53,082 nt of DNA from VRUE01 sp036406595 (GTDB taxonomy: Bacteria; Actinomycetota; Thermoleophilia; Solirubrobacterales; 70-9): assembly GCA_036406595.1 (NCBI GenBank), contig DASXAR010000085.1, forward strand, positions 1 to 53,082. Direction: 5' to 3'. The first letter of the stretch is position 1. Every line of letters begins with the position of its first letter. Position numbers and translations under genes: made by a program. The notes beneath the pieces are model-generated. The model had not been told where the DNA came from and made no database searches. It saw nothing but the letters and a program-made list of their open reading frames with translations. Shown here piece by piece: positions 40,009 through 47,554 of this stretch.

Positions 40009-41475
40009 ATGAGAAGACGACCCGTGAAATACACGCTGCTCCTCATCTCCCTCGCCCTCGCTCTGCTCGCGGCCTTCGCCGCCACGGCCGGCGCAGCTTC
40101 GAAGTGGACGCTGCGCCAGCTCCCTGCGACCAATTACGGCGAATCCCAGGCGTTCGCACAAGCGCTGTCAGGAGTCTCCTGTCCGACCGATTCGCTCTGC
40201 GTCGTCGCCGGCAGCCAGAACACGCTCGTCGTCTCGGAGACGCCAACCGGTCCCATCGGCAAATGGCGCGTGGTCAACCCGCCGTACCCGATCGGTCCCG
40301 GAAAGACGTGCGTTAAGGGAGAACCGGACTGCTACGCCCCCAAGGCCGGACTGAGGGGGGTCTCCTGTCCCTCGCCGACATTCTGTGTTGTCGTCAGCTA
40401 CGACGGCTTCGTCTACGCCTCAACGAATCCAACCGGCGGCGGAAATGCATGGTCGGCTTCCGTCATGCCTGAAAGGCAGGGCGGGAACATGCACCCGACC
40501 TCGGTCTCCTGTCCCACGCCGTCCCTCTGCGTCGCGGTCTCCGGCGGCTACAGGGCGGCGGGCAGGGTGCTGACCTCCACCGACCCGATCTCCGGCAACT
40601 GGCAGGTCGCGCAACTGGGGAACCCGCTTGATCTGCGCGGCGTTTCATGTGGCACCCCCAACCTCTGCGTCGCCGTCGCGCGGGAAGGGCGGATCTTCGT
40701 CTCGACCGATCCCACCGGCGGCGCCTCGGCCTGGAGGGCGGTGGGATCCCCGGGCGGGCCCGGTGACCTGGAAGGAGTCTCCTGTGTATCGACCCTGCTC
40801 TGCGCCGCCGGCAACCAGTCGGGGAACGTCCTCACCTCGACCGACCCCGACGTCCCCGCTGCATCCTGGGGAGAGGCGAACGCCGGAGGCTCGGTCCAGA
40901 TCACCGACGTCTCCTGCCCCACCGCGCAAAGGTGCGTCGCGGTCGACAACAACGGCGACGTCCTCACCTCGACCACCCCGACGGGAGGTCCCGGCTCGTG
41001 GCACTTCGAGAATCTCAATCCCTTCTTCCCCACCGAAGAACGAGAAGGACAGCCACCGCGAAACGCGCTCTTCGGTGCTTCCTGCGCCTCGACCTCGCTC
41101 TGCGCCCTGGTCGGCGCGGACGGTCACATCTACACCTCGACCGACCCGTTCTCGGCGCCCGACGCCCCGCGGGGTCGCAGGGCTCGCAAGCGGCCTCGAA
41201 CGGTCCTCGTGTTCGCAGAGCATTTCTGGAAGAACAGCGTCACTCGCCGCCGCCGCATTCGCGCCCGCTTTCGCTTCTACTCCCCGACGAGGACTAAGAG
41301 GTTCGAATGCAAACGCGACCACCGCCGTTACCATCGCTGTCGCTCCCCGCTCCGCTACTGGGTGAGGCACGGGAGACACGTGCTAGGTGTGCGCGCGATC
41401 GGCCCGACGGGACTGCGGGGGCCGGCGGCGGTCAAGCACTTCCGCGTTCAGCAGCCGCACCAGCATCGTCGCTAG
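40009..41475 (+). CDS. Secreted seven-repeat beta-propeller with C-terminal Ig-like domain
   Basis: The 488 residues have a signal peptide (LLLISLALALLAAFAATAGAA), then seven repeats of the form GVSCP-x4-LCVAV-x-DG-x-VLTSTDPTGG-x3-W (~50-380). Each repeat has a cysteine pair five or so residues apart, suggesting one disulfide per blade. A basic linker (RGRRARKRPRTV) leads to an Ig-like domain (RFECKRDHRRYHRCRSPLRY). Such proteins are frequent in Solirubrobacterales; ligand unknown. ATG 40009; TAGTGT 13 bases upstream may be its -10 box. Confidence 0.78.
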   Translation: MRRRPVKYTLLLISLALALLAAFAATAGAASKWTLRQLPATNYGESQAFAQALSGVSCPTDSLCVVAGSQNTLVVSETPTGPIGKWRVVNPPYPIGPGKTCVKGEPDCYAPKAGLRGVSCPSPTFCVVVSYDGFVYASTNPTGGGNAWSASVMPERQGGNMHPTSVSCPTPSLCVAVSGGYRAAGRVLTSTDPISGNWQVAQLGNPLDLRGVSCGTPNLCVAVAREGRIFVSTDPTGGASAWRAVGSPGGPGDLEGVSCVSTLLCAAGNQSGNVLTSTDPDVPAASWGEANAGGSVQITDVSCPTAQRCVAVDNNGDVLTSTTPTGGPGSWHFENLNPFFPTEEREGQPPRNALFGASCASTSLCALVGADGHIYTSTDPFSAPDAPRGRRARKRPRTVLVFAEHFWKNSVTRRRRIRARFRFYSPTRTKRFECKRDHRRYHRCRSPLRYWVRHGRHVLGVRAIGPTGLRGPAAVKHFRVQQPHQHRR

Positions 41476-41696
41476 CGCGGACGGGGTTACACCCCTCGCT
41501 AGTACCGGATTCGGAGAGCGATTCGACCGCTCTGTTTGTAGCTCTTGTAAAACGCGAAGGCGTGGAAGAAACAGAGCGATGGGTGGTGGACCAGCAGCGC
41601 ATCCGGACTCTAGTTGGCGGTGTTTGGATCGGAATCCACCCGCTCAGGCTGCGCCCTGGACCCGGTTCGAACGACTCTCGATTGCGCGATACCGGG

Positions 41697-42677
41697 CTAT
41701 CCGAAGTAGCCCCAATCTCGGGGTTCATCGCCGGTCTCGCCGGACGCATCCTCATCTCCGCGAGCCTCCCCCCAGGCTCGCCTGATCTTGCGAGGGGTCC
41801 TCGTGGTTGCTCCCCAACCGGGTGGGTCACCCAGCCCCCAGAAGCGCATTTTGGTCGGGGCGTCTGGATCGACGTACCAACCCTTGGGTCGATCTTGATC
41901 CTCGTAGGCATCCGGATCCCAAGAGTGACTGACGGCGGAGGAGCCGCCCCGGGGGTGCGCCAGCTCCGGCGCGGCCCGCGCGGAGGCGGCGGGGAGTCGA
42001 GCACGAAGGTCGAAGTAGAAAAGCCCGGCCGCCAGGGCGCCGAAAGACCAGGTGAGGACGTTGAGAAGAACAGCGACCAGAAACGAGGCCACGGTGGTCG
42101 TCCGATGCCCGAACGCGAGGCCGACCAGCACTGTGGGCAAGGTGGTAATCAGCCCGACGTAGATCGCAAAGACGATCACATGGCGGTAGTGGCCCTTGGT
42201 CAGTTGGCGGCTACGGCGCAACGCAGGAAGCCAGCCCTCGTGCTCGATCGCGGCGGCCTGGGCAACGACGTACCAGCGCAGCCAGAGGATGACGCCGGGA
42301 ACGATCAGCAGGAAGAGTCCCAGTGCGATTCCAAGCACGGAGATGATCGTCGCCGCTGCGACGACCGGCAGCACCCGCAGCCCCTGCCGCGCAATAGGAG
42401 CAAGCCGCGGCTCCCTACCCTCGGCTATCGCCTCGACCGCGTGCACGTGCAGTGCCGAAACGAGGGGGCTGATAAGGGCGAACTCGATCAGCGAAAGCAG
42501 CGACGAAAGGCCGAAGGCGAGGGAGCCATAAGCGAAGGGCCCTGCACCCGTTGTCGCCAGCACGATCACCTCGTAGGGGACGATCACCCCGGCGGCGAGG
42601 ATGAAATAGAGCAGCGGGTAGCGACGGTAAAGGCCGAAGGCGGCCTCTACCAACTCGTGGGCAGAGCGTGGCGCCAT
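41697..42677 (-). CDS. Multi-span membrane protein with DUF2510 motif
   Basis: 326 residues: six or so membrane helices (~10-235) in the YciC-like/DUF-type arrangement with EHEGWLPALRRSRQLTKGHY, then a cytoplasmic or external tail carrying a DUF2510 motif (GWYVDPDAPTKMRFW) and acidic residues. Start set at ATG 42677 because TACTCT lies six bases upstream; ATG 42707 is in frame. Function unknown; DUF2510 is a short tryptophan-rich actinobacterial module. Confidence 0.75.
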   Translation of the reverse strand: MAPRSAHELVEAAFGLYRRYPLLYFILAAGVIVPYEVIVLATTGAGPFAYGSLAFGLSSLLSLIEFALISPLVSALHVHAVEAIAEGREPRLAPIARQGLRVLPVVAAATIISVLGIALGLFLLIVPGVILWLRWYVVAQAAAIEHEGWLPALRRSRQLTKGHYRHVIVFAIYVGLITTLPTVLVGLAFGHRTTTVASFLVAVLLNVLTWSFGALAAGLFYFDLRARLPAASARAAPELAHPRGGSSAVSHSWDPDAYEDQDRPKGWYVDPDAPTKMRFWGLGDPPGWGATTRTPRKIRRAWGEARGDEDASGETGDEPRDWGYFG

Positions 42678-42683
42678 CGGCGG

Positions 42684-42689
42684 AGAGTA
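42684..42689 (-). promoter_or_regulatory. -10 element TACTCT before DUF2510 membrane gene
   Basis: Reverse-strand TACTCT, six bases (ccgccg), then ATG 42677; it decides between two in-frame starts. Confidence 0.45.
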
Positions 42690-42846
42690 TGTCGATGCGC
42701 CAACCATGCGCCTTTCAGTAGTGGCTCGTACTCACACTTGACGGTCGTCCTACATGGATTGCAGGCGACAACCCGTACAACGGCCGGAGATGACAGATGC
42801 GCCCAGGGGCCCCGCTGCTCATCCGGACGCACCCTGGCGGCGGCGC

Positions 42847-42852
42847 TAGGCT
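42847..42852 (+). promoter_or_regulatory. -10 element TAGGCT before methyltransferase gene
   Basis: TAGGCT, six bases (cgtcgc), then the ATG at 42859; no ribosome-binding site. Confidence 0.55.
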
Positions 42853-42858
42853 CGTCGC

Positions 42859-43626
42859 ATGGCCGAGCTCCCCGAGCACGTCGCGACCAACCGCGCCTTC
42901 TGGGACGGGCTGGCGAAGAGATACGTCGAGTCGGGTCGGCGTAACTGGGAACGGGAGGAACCGGCCTGGGGGATCTTCTCCGTGTCCGAGCGCGAGGTCG
43001 GGATGCTGCCGCGCGAGATCGAGGGGCGCGACGCGATCGAGCTCGGCTGCGGCACCGGCTACGTCTCCGCCTGGTTGGCCCGACGCGGCGCCCGCCCGGT
43101 CGGCATCGATAACTCGGAACAGCAGCTGGCCACGGCGCGTGCCTTCCAGGGGGAGTTCGGGATCGAGTTCCCCCTCCTCCACGGCGACGCCGAGCGCGTG
43201 CCCTACCCCGACGCCTCCTTCGACATCGCGATCTCCGAGTACGGGGCGAGCATCTGGTGCGACCCCTACGCCTGGATCCCCGAGGCTGCGCGCCTCCTGC
43301 GGCCCGGCGGCGAGCTCGTCTTCCTCTGCAACTCGATCTTCACGATCCTCTGCGGCCCCGACGATGAGACGATCCCGGCGGGCGACCGGCTCCTGCGCCC
43401 GCTCTTCGGCATGCACCGGGTCGAATGGCCCGGCGAGGTCTCGGTCGAATTCCACCTGCCGCCGGGCAAGATGATCGCCCTGTTCCACGACTGCGGCTTC
43501 GAGGTCACCGAGCTGATCGAAGTCCGCCCGCCCGCCGACGCGAAGACGAAATCCACGAGCGTCGCCCTCGACTGGGCGCGCAGCTACCCCTGCGAGGAAG
43601 TCTGGCGCGCGCGGAAGCGGGGCTGA
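42859..43626 (+). CDS. Class I SAM-dependent methyltransferase
   Basis: 255 residues: HVATNRAFWDGLAKRYVESG leader, motif I AIELGCGTGYVSAWLARRG, motif II VGIDNSEQQLATARAF, GDAERVPYPDASFDIAISEYG and EAARLLRPGGELVFLCNS. Methyltransf_11 type; substrate unknown. Leaderless start at 42859. Third methyltransferase in 7 kb, but the three are only distantly alike. Confidence 0.87.
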   Translation: MAELPEHVATNRAFWDGLAKRYVESGRRNWEREEPAWGIFSVSEREVGMLPREIEGRDAIELGCGTGYVSAWLARRGARPVGIDNSEQQLATARAFQGEFGIEFPLLHGDAERVPYPDASFDIAISEYGASIWCDPYAWIPEAARLLRPGGELVFLCNSIFTILCGPDDETIPAGDRLLRPLFGMHRVEWPGEVSVEFHLPPGKMIALFHDCGFEVTELIEVRPPADAKTKSTSVALDWARSYPCEEVWRARKRG

Positions 43627-43753
43627 GCGCCGGCGCCAGTCGCACACCACGAGATCCCACCGCCGGAGGCTGACCGATGCGGGCGACCGGTGGTTCGACC
43701 ACCGTAAAGGCCATCGGGTTGCTCACGCACGAAACTCCCCCTCACCCCGACAA

Positions 43754-43766
43754 AATCGAACCGGTG
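43754..43766. repeat. 13-bp copy of the tRNA-Cys T-arm (att-like)
   Basis: AATCGAACCGGTG is repeated exactly at 43896-43908 inside tRNA-Cys, 142 bp away, on the 3' side of the tRNA. This is the geometry of an old integration site, but no integrase is nearby. Confidence 0.35.
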
Positions 43767-43837
43767 GCCTTCGCTTTCGTAGGACGATATCCACCAACCT
43801 CGTCCGCCAGTCGTACGCCAGTCCGACTCAAAAACAA

Positions 43838-43867
43838 CCGGATTTTGCCGGATTCAACCGGACAAGT
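43838..43867. repeat. Three tandem ~10-bp CCGGA units
   Basis: CCGGATTTTG, CCGGATTCAA and CCGGACAAGT follow each other just downstream of tRNA-Cys. The middle resembles a degenerate T-arm. Confidence 0.4.
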
Positions 43868-43882
43868 GCATCGGCAAAAGAA

Positions 43883-43953
43883 AGGCGCCTACCGGAATCG
43901 AACCGGTGTAAACGGCTTTGCAGGCCGCTGCGTAGCCACTCCGCCAAGGCGCC
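43883..43953 (-). tRNA. tRNA-Cys (anticodon GCA)
   Basis: Reverse-strand cloverleaf: acceptor GGCGCCT/AGGCGCC, anticodon loop CTGCAAA with GCA, short variable loop, T-arm ACCGG-TTCGATT-CCGGT, discriminator T as usual for tRNA-Cys. CCA not encoded. Confidence 0.94.
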
Positions 43954-43995
43954 GGGGGACGAAGCGTAGCCAAGGGGGAGGAATGGACGGGTGCG

Positions 43996-44640
43996 CTATT
44001 GGGGGTCGCGCCACATCCGCCAGACCGGTGGGGAGCCGCGTCCGACATGGAACTCTTCGGTGACCGAGAATCCGTGGCGTTCGTAGAGGGAGCGATTGCG
44101 GGGACTGCTCGCCTCCAGGTAGGCGGCGACCTTTGCGGAGTCGCAGCGCTCGAGCACCGGGAACATCATGCCCGAGCCCATTCCGCGGCCCTGGCTCTCG
44201 GGCTCCACCCCCATGAACGCCAGGTAGTAATGCTCGGGCTCGACGGGATGACCCTTTTCGAGGGCATTGAGGGCCGAGAGGACCCGGGGCAGAGCCCGCC
44301 CGTAGATCCGGGCCATGGCCGGTAGCACCGAGAGCTGCGTGCCGATCCCGATCTTCCAGGTTCCCGGCGGCTCCCAGACGCACGCGCCGGCGGTGCCGGC
44401 GGCCCTGTAGGTCTCTTCGTGACGCATCCAGATGCGCTTCAGATAAAGGGCGAAGGCCCGCTCCGAGGTCGACATCCGCTGCTCGGGGTCGGGGAACATC
44501 CAGTTGAAGACCGGGTCCTCGTGGAAGGCGTGCGCCAGCGTTCTCGCCAGGGCGTCTGCTTCCTCGAGGTCCGCGAGGCGAACATCGTGGCCAGGAGGCG
44601 TCGGAACCGGCGCCCCTTCCGTGGGTCCAACCGCAGCCAC
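43996..44640 (-). CDS. GNAT-family N-acetyltransferase
   Basis: 214 residues with the GNAT fold: DVRLADLEEADALARTLAHA at the start, the central LAFMGVEPESQGRGMGSGMM acetyl-CoA loop (Q/RxxGxG/A as QGRGMG), and SPRNRSLYERHGFSVTEEF. Substrate unknown. GTG start with TAGGTT six bases upstream. Divergent from the CCPF-motif gene with only 47 bp between start codons. Confidence 0.88.
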   Translation of the reverse strand: MAAVGPTEGAPVPTPPGHDVRLADLEEADALARTLAHAFHEDPVFNWMFPDPEQRMSTSERAFALYLKRIWMRHEETYRAAGTAGACVWEPPGTWKIGIGTQLSVLPAMARIYGRALPRVLSALNALEKGHPVEPEHYYLAFMGVEPESQGRGMGSGMMFPVLERCDSAKVAAYLEASSPRNRSLYERHGFSVTEEFHVGRGSPPVWRMWRDPQ

Positions 44641-44646
44641 GGGCCC

Positions 44647-44652
44647 AACCTA
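44647..44652 (-). promoter_or_regulatory. -10 element TAGGTT before GNAT gene
   Basis: Reverse-strand TAGGTT, six bases (gggccc), then GTG 44640; leaderless. Confidence 0.5.
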
Positions 44653-44675
44653 ACCGATCCGCGTGAGTCCCCGGC

Positions 44676-44681
44676 TAGCAT
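44676..44681 (+). promoter_or_regulatory. -10 element TAGCAT before CCPF-motif gene
   Basis: TAGCAT, six bases (ttcccc), then ATG 44688. Its -35 region would overlap the divergent GNAT promoter's -10. Confidence 0.5.
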
Positions 44682-44687
44682 TTCCCC

Positions 44688-45014
44688 ATGCCTCGCGAAC
44701 TGCCGATGGCGTGCTCGCTCGACGCGACCGGGCTGGAGGACCGTGCTCGGGAGCTTGCCGAGCTCGGGTCATCGAGCTTGACCGGACACAGGCGGGACGG
44801 CGGCGCCCATCGCCTCCGCTTTCGCTTCTCGCCGGAGACCGAGCGGAGGCTTCGCGCGGCGGTCGCGGCGGAGGCGGAGTGCTGTCCCTTCCTGACCCTG
44901 ACCGTCAGCCGGGACGATGAGGCGCTCGAGCTTCGAATCGAGGGGCCCGAGGAGGCGCAGCCGGCTGTGGACCTGCTCGCCGCTGCGTTCGAAGTTCAGG
45001 CGACCGCTTCCTAG
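44688..45014 (+). CDS. Small protein with CCPF motif
   Basis: 108 residues: PMACSLDATGLEDRARELAE, a middle beta segment HRLRFRFSPETERRLRAAVA, then AEAECCPFLTLTVS and LRIEGPEEAQPAVDLLAAAF. Proteins with this vicinal-cysteine CCPF pattern are known as small uncharacterised proteins sometimes near metal-resistance genes; no resistance genes are nearby here. The CC pair plus C9 could bind a soft metal, which is inference. Confidence 0.72.
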   Translation: MPRELPMACSLDATGLEDRARELAELGSSSLTGHRRDGGAHRLRFRFSPETERRLRAAVAAEAECCPFLTLTVSRDDEALELRIEGPEEAQPAVDLLAAAFEVQATAS

Positions 45015-45029
45015 CGGCCACCCGCGCGA

Positions 45030-45698
45030 CTATCCGCCCGGGGCCTTCCAAGGGTCGTTCATCTTTCGGTAGCGCTTCTTGGAGCGCTTGAAGAGGTAGT
45101 AGCCGACCGGGCCCCGCATTTCGACGTAGACGTAGGTTCCCGCGACCAGCTTCCAGCCCTCCGAGATCACCGAGTTGAGGATGTCCACCGGATCCGAGGT
45201 CCACTGCGGGGCCGTTCCCTCGACGCCCGGAATGAGCAACGGGCTCGGCATCGCCAGCTGGAGCTCGAACTGGAAGAGACGGTGCTTCTGGCCGTAGGAG
45301 AGCCGCGCCCGCCCGGCCGGGGTGTCGAAGAACGCCTGCTTTCTGGCCTCGACCTCGGCCGCCCGCTTCTGCTCGGCGCGCTGGCGCAGCCAGCCGACCG
45401 GAGCGTGCCCGTTTTCGGGAGGCCCTGCCGATGCAGACCCGTTGCGTCCGACCAGGCCTCGTGGAAGCCGCAGTCCCCACGCCGCCCATTGCCTGCTCCC
45501 ATCCTGCGAAGGCGCCTCGGTCACCAGCCTCGTCTGCGGCGCGCGGGTCAGCTCCAGCCAGGTTCCGTCCCAGTAGCGTTCCCAGGTGCTCCCGAGCGGG
45601 TCGGGGTACCACCCCACCTCCTTCGCTTCCGGGGGCGGGATCTCGTGAATGCGCTCATGGATCTGCTCCTGGAGGCGCTGGGCGTCGCCGCTGTTCAT
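45030..45698 (-). CDS. DUF2510-domain protein
   Basis: 222 residues. An N-terminal DUF2510 motif (GWYPDPLGSTWERYWDG) at ~31-47 is followed by a variable linker, a basic helix (RQRAEQKRAAEVEARKQAFF) and a beta-rich C-terminal half (FELQLAMPSPLL, VISEGWKLVAGTYVYVEM, GYYLFKRSKKRYRKM). No membrane helix. ATG 45698 chosen; the open frame further upstream runs into a decayed cupin. Function unknown. Confidence 0.75.
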   Translation of the reverse strand: MNSGDAQRLQEQIHERIHEIPPPEAKEVGWYPDPLGSTWERYWDGTWLELTRAPQTRLVTEAPSQDGSRQWAAWGLRLPRGLVGRNGSASAGPPENGHAPVGWLRQRAEQKRAAEVEARKQAFFDTPAGRARLSYGQKHRLFQFELQLAMPSPLLIPGVEGTAPQWTSDPVDILNSVISEGWKLVAGTYVYVEMRGPVGYYLFKRSKKRYRKMNDPWKAPGG

Positions 45699-46006
45699 GA
45701 CTGGATCTGGTCGAGCTAACGGCCCGTCGCGCCCGAAAATTGCGCGTCTACCGCGCAACCCTCTCCGGGAGCCGGCCCAGCCCCGCCTCGGCGGAGGATG
45801 CGCCTGGAGATCGAGGTAGCGATCGATGATGTCCTCCATCCCCCGTCGTCGCGCCAGCGACGGGAGCCCGGAACGAAGCCGCCGGCCTCGACGGCGAAGT
45901 CGACCACCGTGCGCTCCCCGGCGCTTTCCTCGGCGGGCTCGACGAGGATCGCCTTCTCGCCGGTGAGGGGGTTCTAGAGGACGTCCCCGGCAAGCCCATG
46001 AAGACA
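45699..46006. other. 308-bp stretch with gene remnants only
   Basis: Between the DUF2510 and rhodanese genes no intact gene is seen. It holds the cupin remnant and, nearer 45720-45860, fragments in shifting frames without recognisable similarity. Confidence 0.5.
45866..45985 (-). pseudogene. Decayed cupin-domain gene fragment
   Basis: The reverse strand reads GDVL, a TAG stop, then NPLTGEKAILVEPAEESAG and ERTVVDFAVEAGGFVPG, the start of a typical small cupin (NPLTGE...GGFVP). After that the expected metal-binding His/Glu motif is missing and the frame is lost. The TAG replaces a residue that is usually E. It lies directly downstream of the rhodanese gene. Confidence 0.55.
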
Positions 46007-46384
46007 CTAGCCGAGGGGCAGCGCTTCATCGAGCCATGCCTGCATCCCCCCGATCACGTCGGCCGCGTCCAGGCCGAAGCGTCGCAGGGTCGCGGCTGCC
46101 AGGCTCGACTGATACCCCTGGTCGCAGATCAGGATGACGCGGCGACCCGGGCGGGCCAGCTCAGGGTCACGGTGCTCGCTGTGGGGGTCGAGACGCCACT
46201 CGAGGACGTTGCGGGGTATGACCCGAGCGCCGAGAAGGCGGCCGTCTCGATCGAGCTGCTCGGCGGTGCGTATATCGACCAGGGCCGCTCCCCTCCGGGT
46301 CGCGGCAAGTGCTTCAGCCGGACTCAGCCGATCGATCTCGGCCCGCGCCGAGGAAAGCAGCTGATCGACGGTCGTCGAGGACAG
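46007..46384 (-). CDS. Rhodanese-like sulfurtransferase without a standard start codon
   Basis: The 125-residue frame reads SSTTVDQLLSSARAEIDRLS, then RRGAALVDIRTAEQLDRDG, RVIPRNVLEWRLDP, the active-site loop LICDQGYQSS with catalytic cysteine, and DVIGGMQAWLDEALPLG at the end. This is a complete rhodanese. From the previous in-frame stop there is no ATG, GTG or TTG before the domain; a CTG at 46384 preceded by AAGGA is the best candidate, placed exactly where relatives begin. Alternatively the start was lost by mutation and this is a pseudogene. Confidence 0.7.
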   Translation of the reverse strand: MSSTTVDQLLSSARAEIDRLSPAEALAATRRGAALVDIRTAEQLDRDGRLLGARVIPRNVLEWRLDPHSEHRDPELARPGRRVILICDQGYQSSLAAATLRRFGLDAADVIGGMQAWLDEALPLG

Positions 46385-46415
46385 GTCGTCCTTGCGGGGC
46401 TTCGCTCGACGTGCG

Positions 46416-46772
46416 TCAGGCCAGATCGTCGACCGCCTGGCGGTAGATGCTCAGCGCCTCGCTCATCCCCTCCCCCAGCAAGGCATCGACAACCCCGAGA
46501 TCCTCGACGACCAGCGAGGCGCGGGTGTTGATCCGTTCGAACTCGTCGTTCCGCCGAAGCGCCTCCATCTGCTCCGCGGAGCCGCGGATCAGGATGAAGC
46601 CGTTGAGGCCGCCCCCGTGGGGGCCCAATAGCGCCACCTCGAAGCTCTCAATCTCGCCCGCATCCTGCAGTTTGCCCTGGAACGCGAGCGCTTCGTTGAA
46701 CACGTCGAGCCCGGTCGCCTCCCGGCCGTGAATCGGTGCCCCCCACCCGATGAACAGTCCTGCGTCGGCCAT
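46416..46772 (-). CDS. Conserved small protein, dimeric alpha/beta-barrel-like
   Basis: 118 residues beginning ADAGLFIGWGAPIHGREATG, with VFNEALAFQGKLQDAGEIES, GFILIRGSAEQMEALRRNDE and a C-terminal helix. The pattern fits small ferredoxin-like/ABM-type folds but function is unknown. The ATG at 46772 has GAGGAGG five bases upstream. 31 bp before the rhodanese frame on the same strand. Confidence 0.72.
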   Translation of the reverse strand: MADAGLFIGWGAPIHGREATGLDVFNEALAFQGKLQDAGEIESFEVALLGPHGGGLNGFILIRGSAEQMEALRRNDEFERINTRASLVVEDLGVVDALLGEGMSEALSIYRQAVDDLA

Positions 46773-46852
46773 TAGAACCTCCTCGTGGAGTGTTCTCCAA
46801 GCCTAGGCGGGCAGATTTAGACCGTCAAGATGAGAGGGACACGGACCTTTGC

Positions 46853-47554
46853 CTATAGATGCGGTTTTCCCAGCCAGCGCATCGCCCGTCGCGTTACTCC
46901 AGGATGTGTCCGCTCGGTGGCGTGGCCTCCAGGAACCACCCAGAGATGGACCTGCCGGAACTTGGCCGCGAAGGTTTCGCTCATCGCAAGCGGAACGACC
47001 CGATCGGCACGCCCCTGCACGACCAGCAGCGGGCGTTCCATCGGTCGGCGAAGGGGCGAAAGCCGGCGGCGCACGGCGGGGCTCGTCCCAATCCTTTCGT
47101 AATAGTCAGGCCCGTAGGCGCTCAGTGGCCATTCCCACCCGAGGAGATCGGACGGCGGGGCCTTGGCGACGGCAGCGGACACGACGCCTTCGCCGGCGAG
47201 AAGTGCGGCAATCGTCCCTCCGGCGGACGACCCATACGCGTACACGTCCCCCCCGTCGTACCGCCGGCGTAGTCGCGCCGCTCCCTTCCTAGCCGCGATC
47301 AATGCCCCCGGCAGATCGCCGAGCGGGTAGCTCAGGTAATGCGGAGCGAATCCGGCGGCGATCGCCGGCCCTTCGGTCCTCGCCTGGAAAGTGGGGTCGT
47401 CGAAGAGGAAGGACCCGCCGTGGATGAGCAGGAGCGGCAGCGCCCCCCGCGGCGGTGGAGCACCGCCATCCGCCGCCGCACGAGCTGACGACCCTCCGGC
47501 AAGGGCCAGCGCGAAGGCGAAGCCCAGGATCACGAAGAGCTTTGTGACTTTCAA
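46853..47554 (-). CDS. Secreted serine hydrolase (alpha/beta fold)
   Basis: 233 residues: signal peptide (LFVILGFAFALALAGGSSA), oxyanion segment LLLIHGGSFLF, nucleophile elbow YAYGSSAGGT, acid in VQGRADRVVPL and histidine in VVPGGHATER, so the catalytic triad is complete. Likely esterase/lipase or de-O-acylase outside the membrane. The TTG start at 47554 overlaps the acyltransferase stop (TTGA), giving the signal peptide its normal length and coupling the two genes. Substrate inferred only from the partner. Confidence 0.8.
   Translation of the reverse strand: MKVTKLFVILGFAFALALAGGSSARAAADGGAPPPRGALPLLLIHGGSFLFDDPTFQARTEGPAIAAGFAPHYLSYPLGDLPGALIAARKGAARLRRRYDGGDVYAYGSSAGGTIAALLAGEGVVSAAVAKAPPSDLLGWEWPLSAYGPDYYERIGTSPAVRRRLSPLRRPMERPLLVVQGRADRVVPLAMSETFAAKFRQVHLWVVPGGHATERTHPGVTRRAMRWLGKPHL

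Noticed and set aside
41476..41696. Possible degenerate tRNA or integrase remnant (GGTTCGAA)
   Set aside because: No cloverleaf stems pair around the motif and no integrase-like residues appear in any frame.
43677..44063. 128-codon open frame on the plus strand
   Set aside because: It translates straight through the reverse complement of tRNA-Cys (AYRNRTGVNGFAGRC), a well-known annotation artefact.
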